In this document: piece by piece, positions 54,969 through 64,000 of the stretch | Position numbering within the stretch: position 1 is the first letter of the stretch | How the letters are laid out: each line of letters opens with the position of its first letter | Origin: Mantis religiosa | Taxonomy: Eukaryota; Arthropoda; Insecta; Mantodea; Mantidae | Assembly: GCA_030765055.1 (NCBI GenBank) | Contig: CM060955.1 | Location: 99,632,024-99,696,023 of the forward strand | Length of the DNA stretch: 64,000 nucleotides | Direction of reading: 5' to 3' | Notes under the pieces: model-generated | Seen by the model: the letters and a program-made list of their open reading frames with translations, nothing else | Told to the model about the DNA's origin: nothing | Database searches by the model: none | Position numbers and translations under genes: made by a program

Positions 54969-55695
54969 GATAGATATGGAAATAATCATTTCTTTCACAC
55001 TAGCCATGTGTAGGCTAAGGTTTGGATGAGAACAGTCAGACTGAAAAATTCAATGCCATAGCCAGGCAATTTACCTAAAATAAAAACATAGTGGTTTAAC
55101 TATGAAGCCTGGGACTTAAGTACTTACAGCATAGTTGTTGTTGTTTTCAAATGCTAGACTTTGGCAATGAAGCCATTAGCTCTCTTGCTCTCCAATATTT
55201 CTGTGTAGTAGATCCAGCAGGTAGGGCTTCGCAGGTTATAAGATATTCTTCAGTCATTTCCTTTTCTTTATTGCACAGAGGACAATTTGGACTTGTATAA
55301 ATTCCTATTCTGTGTAAGTGTTTGGCCAAATAATCATGTTCCGTAAGTAATCTAAAATTTGCTACTGCAGCTTTACGTGGGATTTCTGGAATAATTTCTG
55401 GATTTTTAATTAAAATGTTCCATTTTTTATCTTTGGCTTTGTTAGATATTGATTGGTTTTGTTTGTTTTTATATTTGCTTACAGCATAGTAAGTTGCCAC
55501 AAAACGGTGTGTATCTCATAGCATATGAGAACCCCTAGAGGTCTAATGGGAAACATAAGAGTCAGTTGGAGAATTTAATGTCACATTGGCCATAGTAGCT
55601 CAATGGTTTAGAGCAACTGCACGGAGAGCGAGAGATCCATGGTTCAAATCCCGGCTACGGCATTGCATTTTTTAGTCTGATTCTACTCATCCAAA
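54969..55695. mobile_element. SINE-B (fragment plus full copy), interrupted
   Basis: A minus-strand SINE-B scrap (about 54985-55065) adjoins a plus-strand copy from 55100 to 55695. The latter has GGCCATAGTAGCTCAATGGT and GGTTCAAATCCCGGC. The plus copy is split by a LINE fragment at 55135-55477. Confidence 0.8.
55135..55477 (-). mobile_element. 5'-truncated LINE copy in SINE-B
   Basis: Minus-strand frame includes EIIPEIPRKAAVANFRLLTE and IGIYTSPNCPLCNKEKEMTE, ending SLPKSSI, then a (CAA)n tail. An exact 12-bp target duplication cttacagcatag flanks it at 55123-55134 and 55478-55489. This shows that the CAA repeat is the LINE's own 3' tail. Confidence 0.93.
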
Positions 55696-56980
55696 GATAG
55701 ATATGCTTTTTTCACAAATGAGTTTATATCCTCTCTCCTACCTGGTAATGTTGACACACAAATTTCACTTCAAATTTGTACTCAAATGACTGTGATGCCT
55801 TTGTGCACTTCTAAACCAGAGAAATATCAATCCTTTCACAGTCGATCATGTTGAATCTTTTTATGATCTATTGCAGTATATATTATGCAGGAAGTGTAAA
55901 ACTAAGAAACTTTAGAAATTACGTAAAAACTATGGGTGTTAGAAGAAAATGGGTTATACCAGTATTTTTGCAAAGAGCATTAAAAAGCCACTAACTGATG
56001 CACTTTCATGCACAGAGCCAAAATATTGCAACCCTATGTATTGTCTCACTGTTATGCTTATGTATAATAGTATATACTATTACTTTCTGTTAACCCTTCA
56101 CATGTGGAGGACATGGAAGGAGGTGCCTGGGATCAGATGTCTCTTGAGGAGCTGACAAACTTTGAATCAAAGAATACTCAGAATGGGTGATCAGCTCAAA
56201 GCCTGTATGAGAGCAAGCAAGGTGATATGAAATGAGGGTGAAATGGATGATGGAGCACTTGGTTGAATGAATGTGGAAAACCACAGAACCTGAAGAAAAC
56301 CTACCAAGATGCTTTATCCAAAACAAATCCCACATGAAGTACCCTGGGATTGAACCCTGGATGACCTTAGTGAGAAATAGTAAAATAGTAAATAATTGCA
56401 GACATACTTGAAAATGTTTTGGAACAGTTATTTGGAGCCTAGTATTTATTTTCTGAACTGAATAGTCAGCTCTTTACTTTACCTGTTAGCCAAAACACTG
56501 TTTCCACATGTTGCTAGGTTATATTTTATTCACTAGAAATATAAGCATTTTGGAGTTTTTGCTACTATCTTTCTCAATTATTTGCTTAAACCTTATATAA
56601 TACAAGTCTAAAATCATGTACAGGATAAACAGTATCATCTGAAGCTAAAAATTTGCAGCTGCATACATTGTCCATATTCCAGCAATTTTTTTTCTTAATG
56701 ACTCATATTTAATAACCTTCTAATCGCTTCCTGGGTGGTCCAGGAATCCAAACTCAGACTAAATGTCTGAAAGGTAACAGGTCAAATAAAACTGTAAGCA
56801 GTCCAAAAACAAATTTTCACACACACTATGTTTCAGCCTACCGGCAGCTTCTGAAAATACCTATATGCTACAAAGCATTAAAATATTATAAAATATTATA
56901 AAATATTGTTTATACTTCTATTTATGGGTATAAAATATGCAAGAGTTTCTCACAAATGTTTGGCTATAAACAGAAAAGTA
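55696..56980. other. Region downstream of CHAF1B
   Basis: No gene is supported. A candidate CHAF1B poly(A) signal (AATAAA on the minus strand) is at 56525-56530. At about 56815-56860 the minus strand has TTCAGAAG, a GCC/GGC stem and UGAAACAUAG, a very degenerate relative of the PLE terminal motif. Confidence 0.4.
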
Positions 56981-59900
56981 TCACAACAATTTCTTTTTAC
57001 TTTTAGGACTGGACAATGTAATAAGCTGGACTCGCCTTGGTGTTCGTTTCTCTCGTCCAGGAGTCACATTGCATGACTGTGCATTTCTAAGGGGCGAGTT
57101 TGGGGATGTGTTGACATTTGATGGAGTTAAAGATATAGCTGCTGTTCTGTGAGGTGTGCTGCTGTTTCCTTGCAACTGTTCATCTGATGATTTAGTCTTC
57201 TGTATGACATTTTCTTCTTTTTTACAAGGCGAGGAATCCTTAAAGGACGCTTCTGCACTTTTGTCTACATTAGACTTCTCTGAATCAACTGTAATTTTTT
57301 CTGATGTTTGTTCTGATTTTCCTTCTAAAAGTTCTGTTTCAGAGCTATGTTTATCTTTACATGTATTATGTTGGTTTTTAAACATTTCTTCATTATCAAC
57401 TTCACCTTTAGGAAGATTTGCAAATTCATCTGTTTCCATGCATTCAGTATCAGCTTGAACCTCTTTTATTTGGTTTGAATGACTCGTAGTTTCTTTTTCA
57501 CTTTTGCTCTCTTGATGTGTTTGTTTACCTGATTCCTGCTGTTTTGAATTCTTTTCTACAGAATTATGTTGGTTTTTAAACATTTCTTCATTATCAACTT
57601 CACCTTTAGGAAGATTTGCAAGTTCATCTGTTTCCATGCATTCAGTATCAGCTTGAACCTCTTTTATTTGGTTTGAATGACTCGTAGTTTCTTTTTCACT
57701 TTTGCTCTCTTGATGTGTTTGTTTACCTGATTCCTGCTGTTTTGAATTCTTTTCTACAGAATTATGTTGGTTTTTAAACATTTCTTCATTATCAACTTCA
57801 CCTTTAGGAAGATTTGCAAGTTCATCTGTTTCCATGCATTCAGTATCAGCTTGAACCTCTTTTATTTGGTTTGAAGGATTCGTAGTTTCTTTTTCACTTT
57901 TGCTCTCTCGAGGTGTTCGTTTACCTGATTCCTGCTGTTTTGAATTCTTTTCTACAGAATGTGAATCATGCTTTTGCGCATCACATAGATCTATTTCCAT
58001 CTTTTCCGACACTGCCGTTTTTTCTTCAGATGAAATATCATGAACTGAAACCAAACTTGAGCTATTTCTTGTTGCTTTTTTTGTTTCCGAATTAGTTTTG
58101 GAAGAAACACTGGTAGATAAGGTAATTAACTGAACACGTCTTGGAGTTGAAGTATTAGATTTTGTTCCAATTCTGGAGGGAGTCTTAATAGCAGTACTGC
58201 TATCTGTGGTTCTTTGAAGAACTTTATCCACCTCCATTTTCTCAGGCACTAGTTTTACTTCTGAATTGCCAGGAGCATCTTTTCTGTCTTCATTAATTTT
58301 CTTTTCAGGAACTTCTGATGATTTTGCATCTGCTTTTACTGGTGATTTTATGGAAGCTGCAGGATGTTTTTGCAGATCACCTGTTTTCATAGTCACTTCC
58401 TTACTGTGGATTTCTGGCTTCTTGGGAGACTCCTCAGTACTCTTAGGTGATTTAGTAGATTTTGAAACTAGGATAGGTTTAATTCTTTTGGGAGTTTTCT
58501 GAAATGGAGATGCAGTGGATTTTGGGGAATTTGTTGAAGTATTGGGAGAATTTGTAGCAGAGACTGGCTTGATACGCTTTGGAGTTTCGCTCACAGCAAG
58601 ACTTTCTTTCTCCTTTGATATTACTGGAGAATCTGTCTTATCTGATATTCCAATCTTCTCCGGAGTTTTCTCTTGAGTCTTAAATTTTTCATTTGGTTCA
58701 TTTTTTTCTGACAGTGGTTTTATTTTTGTCTCGTCAGCACATGCAATTATGTTTTCATGGGCTTCAGATTTATCTGAATTAACCTCTTTTGTCCTTATAA
58801 CCCTGCCCTCTTCTGTTGAAGGCATGTTAGCTGCAGCATCCTCCTCCCTTGATTCTGCTGATGAATTTTCCTTTGATTTATATACTTGTCCTAGCTCTCC
58901 CTCGGCAAATGTTATTATGGAGCAATAGCCATCGGTTGAGGATACTATCAACATCCTTCCATCTTGAGACCTGCCAAATATAGAAAACTATGTTACTATA
59001 CTTCTAAAAATAACTTTAGAGCATTAAAACAGCTGTTAATAATAGTAAGTAAATAATACATTAGTTCAAATAAGATTTTTTTTTAATTTATGTCCTTTAA
59101 TGTTAAGTCATATCGGACGATGAATGGAATGGGTGAAATGATGCTCCAATGGGCCCAGGTTCCATAGAGCTTAGAGTTACCCAACATTCATCTTTTAGGA
59201 TAAGGGAAAACCTCGGAAAAAACCTTATCCACGGAACTCACCCTGACCGAGATTTGAACTCGGGACCTCTTGAAAGTGAGGCAGACATGCTACCATCTAC
59301 GCATCCAAGGCAGGCCAAATAGAATTTGTGAAGGCAAAATACACATTAATGTTTACTTTCTCTAGCACCTACTTATATCAGGTAAAGGAAGCACTGTATT
59401 CCATCTAAAAATTTCAATAATATGAGAGAGAAAGATGTTACCAGATTCCCCCCCCCCCAAAAAAAGTAATATGTTTATAAAAAGTGGTATGTGTCCTTTT
59501 ATTTTGTTTATTTATTTGTAATAGTTTTAAAACACTACATGCAGCAGAATGCCCACTAAAACTGACCTCAAGACTCCACTTCAGCTGGCAGTCTGCTTTA
59601 AGTTAGACATATTACATTACTACTTTAATTTCTATATATAAATGATTAATTTTATATATAATAAACACACAAATTGTTCCTTTCCTGATTTAACTATCCA
59701 TTTGCATTTATGTTCTACATTTTAAAATATTACTTCTATATTCTTAGTTTTCTATTCATTCTTAAACTCTTGGTCTGGGTGGCTCATTTGACTAGGCATT
59801 GGCCTACTGATTCTAAGGGCCACAGGTTCAAAACCCGCTCCAGACAAATGGTTTTTAAGTTGCTTAAAAGTGACAGCCCCATGTCATTAGATTTACTGGA

Positions 59901-60703
59901 AAGTAAAAAAACTCCTGCAGAATGAAATTCCAGCATTCTGACTACATTAATATGATCCTGGCAATTGAGAGCCAGTTAACAAACAAAATAACTATTTACT
60001 TTATTTTAAAGTTCCTTGCAATAATCAAATTCAAGACTTTACAGAAGTTATCACAACTTCACAAAGTTTCTTGTCAATTTACCTCCAAACCTGTTAATCC
60101 TTGAAAGTAAATAAGAAAATGCTCTGAACAGTCAAAATAATTGATGACTTTAGCCAATGAAATGCAAGTAGTTGCAGTCCATTAGGAAATTTGGAACATG
60201 GATGAAAACAAAAAGTAAACAAAAATGACCTGGACAACTGATGTCATATGGAAGCTAATTAAGTTATATAAAATCTGCCATATTTATAAAGTGTGGGCTC
60301 AATGGATTACCACAACAATGAAACAGAGCATTTTAAGAAACTGCAGGCAGATTTCTGAAATATGTAATTAACACATTATAGTGTGATTTACCCTTTTAAA
60401 ACCATGTTTAAACTAACAACCTTTTTGAAAATTAAGTAACTCTCTTAACAAGCAACAGAGGACATCTATTTTGACACTCACCATGTAAGATCTGTCAGAC
60501 GGGTGTAGTGAATGTTTGAAACTATCCCAAATGGTTCAGGCTGTTGTGTATCATACAACAATATGGACTTCTGAGTAGCCACTGCAAGAATTAGTCTATA
60601 TGGCAGTGAAAATACTGATTCTCTTTCTCTCAGCTCAAACAGCACTGGGCAGCAACGTACAGCTACTGTGTACTGATTGTTAGACGGCAAGAATGCTGAT
60701 GGC
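56981..60703 (-). CDS. Chaf1b: CAF-1 p60 subunit, last two coding exons (partial)
   Basis: CAF-1 p60 (CHAF1B) helps deposit new H3-H4 at replication and repair sites in the nucleus. Exon 60482-60703 encodes RPSAFLPSNNQYTVAVRCC, PVLFELRE, YRLILAVATQKSILLYDTQQ and FGIVSNIHY. The last exon (56981-58970) continues in frame across the junction (LTDLTW then SQDGRMLIVSSTDGYCSIIT). Together they are the final WD40 blades of p60. The remaining 640 or so residues form a long disordered, acidic and Ser/Lys-rich tail ending SSPKSKKKLL. The tail has TPKRIKP twice (about residues 124 and 154 from the ORF Met at 58954) and TPRRVQLITL twice (270 and 638), resembling the ASF1-binding B-domain motif. Earlier WD40 exons lie right of the window. 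The tail is far longer than in human p60. Confidence 0.95.
57368..57961 (-). repeat. 3 x 198-bp in-frame repeat in CHAF1B
   Basis: Units begin at 57368, 57566 and 57764 with an exact 198-bp period (66 residues). Each encodes VEKNSKQQESGK, KSEKETT, NQIKEVQADTECMETDE and LPKGEVDNEEMFKNQH. Units two and three are nearly identical; the first (protein order) differs at NP/HS and RTPRE/QTHQE. Confidence 0.97.
59076..59316 (-). mobile_element. SINE-A in CHAF1B intron
   Basis: Minus-strand copy with T-run at the left and tRNA-like head at the right (GAGTTCAAATCTCGGTCAGG on the minus strand). Flanks aaataaga and aaatagaa are a probable imperfect target duplication. Confidence 0.85.
59771..59995 (+). 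mobile_element. SINE-C
   Basis: The tRNA-like head has GGGTGGCTCATTTGACTAGG and GGTTCAAAACCCGC. It is followed by body blocks AAAAGTGACAGCCCCATGTC and AAACTCCTGCAGAATGAAAT shared with the pieces at 6958 and 27135. It lies in the CHAF1B intron. Confidence 0.75.
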
Positions 60704-60869
60704 CTGTAACAATTGTGTTTGCAAGAGTGGAATATTTCACAATTAAATATAAGCACACCTCTGTTGATGGATACAAAATAATTTTGTAAGTCTATGGGAT
60801 GTAAATGCTTATCAGGTGGCTAACATTTCACTGTTTGGTCTTTGTAAAACAAGAGTTTTATACTACTAT

Positions 60870-61650
60870 ATATAGAGTCAACATGAAAAATTCAATACCA
60901 TGGCCAGGATTTGAACCACGGATCTCCTAGTTTCCATCCAGTCACCCTTACCTCTTGAGCTACCATGGCCAACTTGCCATCATGACATTAAATTCTCCAT
61001 TTGACTTGTATATTTCCCCGGTAAACCACTAGGCGCGCTCGCATTCGAGATACACTGTTTGTGTCGCCTTACTATCGTAAGTACTTGAGTCCCAGGCTTC
61101 ATCATTTAACTCTTATTATTTTAGTTAATTGATGGAAATTAATCATTTTTTCACACTAGCCATATATAGGCTAAGGTTTTTGATAGATAACGTCAATATG
61201 AAAAATACAATGCCATGGCTGGGATTTGAACCACGGATCTCCTGGTTAAAATTCCTGCCATGGCATTGAATTTTTCATGCTGACTCTGTCAAACACCTTA
61301 CAGCTGGTGTGAAGAAATGATTAATTTCCATCACTTAACTATAAGAGTTAAATGATGAAGCCTGGGACTCAAGTACTTACGATAGTAAGTTGCCACAAAT
61401 GGTGTATGTCGAACGCGAGAGCCCCTAGTGGTTTTCCGGGGAAATATATGAGTCAAATGGAGAATTTAATGTCATGACGGCAAGTTGGCCATGGTAGCTC
61501 AAGGGGTAAGAGCAATTGGATGGAAACCAAGAGATTCGTGCTTCAAATCCCGGCCATGGCATTTAATTTTTCATGTTGACTCTATCAAAAATCTTAGCCT
61601 ATATACGACTAGTGTGAAGAAATGATTAATTTCCATCAATTAACTAAAAT
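60870..61650. mobile_element. SINE-B cluster, inverted copies
   Basis: A minus-strand copy (60876-61130), a second minus-strand start (61135-61255) and a plus-strand copy (61256-61640) form a fold-back. The plus copy has GGCCATGGTAGCTCAAGGGG and CTTCAAATCCCGGCCATGG. It sits in an upstream CHAF1B intron. Confidence 0.85.
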
Positions 61651-62054
61651 ACTATATATACATATATTTTTTTTTTGCCTCAAAATTTAGCATTAAAAAG
61701 TTGCGTGCTGTGAGTGTTTTATGTCTGGGTTAACACCAAGCTCCTGACATACTGAAGTCCAGAAGTTGGTATTCTTCCAGCAAAGGCAAGAAGCTTCTAT
61801 ACAACTGTGGCATATTCACTTAATTGCTTAGTGTATAAGTTGAAGTGCAAATCATGTTCAAGATGGGTAGCACGAAACGTTACAGATCCTTCCCAACAGA
61901 GCAAAGCTCCATATTATTCAATATATAGAACAAATAGGCAACCTTGGTCAAGGGGGTTACATGTGTGAGTATGTATGTGTGCACACATATGGGCATGATA
62001 TTTTACTTCCCAATTATTCTTATTGACAACAGTGCTTAAAATGGTAAATATATA
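61651..62054. other. Intronic/intergenic, nothing recognised
   Basis: No gene or clear repeat is seen. A T-run occurs at 61669-61677. Confidence 0.4.
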
Positions 62055-62240
62055 AGGGTGCTCAAATGCAAGGGTTATCAGCGCCCTCCAGGGAGCTTGG
62101 GCTACCCGAACTCATCTTTCAGGATAATGGAACCCTGGGAAAAAAACTTATACAAATAACTCACTCTGACCAAGATTCAAACTTGGGAGCTCTTGGATGT
62201 GAGGTAGACATGCTACCTCCTACGCTACATAGGCAAGTGG
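62055..62240 (-). mobile_element. Old SINE-A copy
   Basis: A diverged minus-strand copy retains GGAGCTTGGGCTACCC, AACTCACTCTGACCAAGATT and a degenerate head ending GCTACATAGGCA. It is more diverged than other copies. Confidence 0.7.
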
Positions 62241-62249
62241 TAGGCAAAC

Positions 62250-64000
62250 GCAACTAAGGGTTGCTGAATGGGTCGGGAGTCTCCGGTGTTGATTTGATGG
62301 CGTACTTGGTCGATGCAGCTGTAATGACCACCTCCTTAGCTGAAAACTAATTGATAGTGTTCAAGTAAATGCTTGATGCTCTCCAGTTGTCCCGCAGCTG
62401 GAGCCCCAAGTCTTGCGATGGCCCCATTCATTGGCCACAAGATGTCACTCTCAGTTATCTCACACTTCTCCAGTTCCATTCTGGTTATAATTTCTGATCA
62501 ATGTCTGAAGGGTTCAGTAGTCTCACAGGCACTTCCTCAACAATGCCCTGGCAATGCATAGTCCATCTAAAGGTGTCTTCCAGTCCAGTACCAGATTCCT
62601 TGACTGCTGTCTCTGCAAGCACGCCTTCACTAATACCTCACTTCTTGTGAGCATTACATCCTATATCACAGTCATCTGCAGATCTTCAGCCACTTTCGCA
62701 ATGAACATCAACAGACTTACAATGCCCTAAGGTCAATTCCAGGAAGGCCTTCTTTTCCATATGTAAGGTGCTCAATGCAGTTACTAAATGGTATGGGGTA
62801 TAGCCGAATGGGTTACCTTGACGGTAACTCTTTGCTACATCAGGTCTGGTTACAGTGATGGCTGCACCCTTGTCCACCAGTATCTGGTAACACCTCCCTT
62901 GCACCTATGTGTGTGCGACAAGGCTGTCTCCACCCTGTTCATGGCATGCAGCAGAATGACAGCCCCGATGTGTCCCTCATCACACCCATATTCACTGTTA
63001 TTTTCCTCATGCTCATTGGTTGGGTGTGGACAGTTCCTCACCAGGTGTCCTAACTCAACACACCTCCAGCAAACACCACCATAAGTTCCTCATCGACGTC
63101 CTTGTGTTGTTTCTTGGCCACTCCATCCTCAATACATACTAGATCAGTGTTTCAGGGTGGCATTATATTTGCTGAGCATCAGGAGCTCTTGTATATCGGA
63201 GTTGCATACTCTGACGAAGAAGTGGGGAACTTTCAAGATATATCGCTAATGGGGAGGTCCACTAGAGTTTTACTTGCCAACTTTCAAGTTTGTCAAAGCA
63301 AACTCCTGCAGCATCTTCTCAAGCTGGTTACCAGTTTGACTAACATTGGTTACCATAGTCTGCAACCAGACGATGGTTTCCGAAGTGGTTCTTGGAATAT
63401 CTCGGCCTCACGGATATCTCCGACCATCGCTGATGTCGGAACCAGTTCAGAACTCTGCCACTTATCCCTGGGAGCTGCCTATCAACTGTGTGGCTTCCTC
63501 TTCTGCTGACCATTGGTTGTGAGTGATGGAAGCTAATTGTTGGCGTCACACTTTGCCATACTTGGGTGACTTGACATTCACAGATGTTTCATGTCCTGGT
63601 GCCTCAATCTTCAAGTTCTTGAGTCTCGCACCAAGCATTAGTTCCTTCATGGAATTCAGCTCCTTAGCAATACTGCTGACTCTTTCTTTGAGGACTCTAA
63701 GCCACCAGGGCTTTAACGTGTTGACAAAGATCTTTTACGTCTTTCTCCATGCTGGGTAGTCATTCATCAGTTTTATATAATAGCTCAGTCTTCATTTCAG
63801 ACATTTCTGTCTTCATCTCCTCCTTCACTGTTGTAATTTCATTTCTCATCTTGTCCACTCCAAAATCTTCAATTTGAATTTCATTTCTGTGTATCTTTTG
63901 CATTCTGAATTTCATTTCCTCCATACTTTTCAAGCACTGCTTCCATCATGACTTTAGGATCCTGCTTATGACATCAGTGTAACAAATGAAAATACCAGTT
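62250..64000 (-). pseudogene. LTR retrotransposon gag-protease remnant
   Basis: Minus strand, right to left: Glu/Lys-rich, possibly coiled-coil gag sequence at 63770-63960, less clear gag to 63100, and a perfect CCHC zinc knuckle CWRCVELGHLVRNC at 63030-63071. In a shifted frame follows a retropepsin-like segment YQILVDKGAAITVTRPDVAK near 62840-62895. The catalytic D-S/T-G triad reads DKG, so the protease is dead. Stops continue to 62280. Ty3/Gypsy-type affinity is inferred from gag-knuckle-protease order. The element continues beyond the window. Confidence 0.8.

Noticed and set aside
1..64000. CRISPR arrays, operons, bacterial promoters
   Set aside because: Tandem repeats present are microsatellites, SINE arrays or recent duplications; the genes are spliced and eukaryotic.

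Overview
This window looks like nuclear DNA from an arthropod, most likely an insect with a large, AT-rich, repeat-laden genome. The reasons are spliced conserved animal genes with GT-AG introns, tRNA-derived SINEs, several LINE clades, Tc1/mariner elements, many Penelope-like element (PLE) fragments and long microsatellites. No bacterial, organellar or CRISPR feature is present. I cannot name the species or order.

Four host genes are visible. (1) The first two coding exons of a CHORD-domain Hsp90 co-chaperone (CHORDC1/morgana type) lie on the minus strand at 1468-1736; the rest is off the left edge or unseen. (2) A single-exon wings apart-like (WAPL) cohesin-release factor is on the plus strand at 8664-11984, with an amplified N-terminal acidic motif. 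(3) A complete five-exon secreted/ER 2-Cys peroxiredoxin of the Prx4 type is on the plus strand at 23316-35893. (4) The last two coding exons of CAF-1 p60 (CHAF1B) are on the minus strand at 56981-58970 and 60482-60703; its WD40-coding 5' exons lie beyond the right edge. WAPL and CAF-1 are both chromatin factors, but nothing indicates linked function. These are ordinary neighbours separated by repeats.

Most of the rest is mobile DNA. 2.2-6.0 kb: decayed RNase H-bearing LINE with a nested SINE. 12.6-22.2 kb: Tc1 remnant, inverted PLE pieces, a tandem array of one SINE family interrupted by another, a CR1/Jockey-type LINE, and a mariner copy with a SINE and a 110-bp duplication. Inside Prx4 introns: LINE and PLE fragments, a TIR element carrying tRNA-like blocks, and a long ATT microsatellite. 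36.2-40.9 kb: LINE with two nested SINEs, then an apparently complete TA-flanked Tc1/mariner-type transposon with an intact 464-residue transposase of unusual DD88E spacing. 41-56 kb: PLE-derived palindromes, PLE reverse transcriptase remnants, SINEs and 5'-truncated LINEs. 59-64 kb: SINE clusters in a CHAF1B intron and a broken LTR retroelement gag-protease.

The most interesting theme is a set of short palindromic PLE-derived insertions, seven of them bounded by 11-13 bp target-site duplications. Most contain, near their symmetric centre or arms, a motif resembling a minimal hammerhead ribozyme (CUGANGA, stem II, GAAAC-NN-GUC). In every copy an extra U sits between the CUGANGA box and stem II, and in several the motif overlaps the last codons of the PLE GIY-YIG reading frame. 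Hammerheads are known in PLEs; the extra U and the recurring palindromic mini-element layout are what deserve checking.
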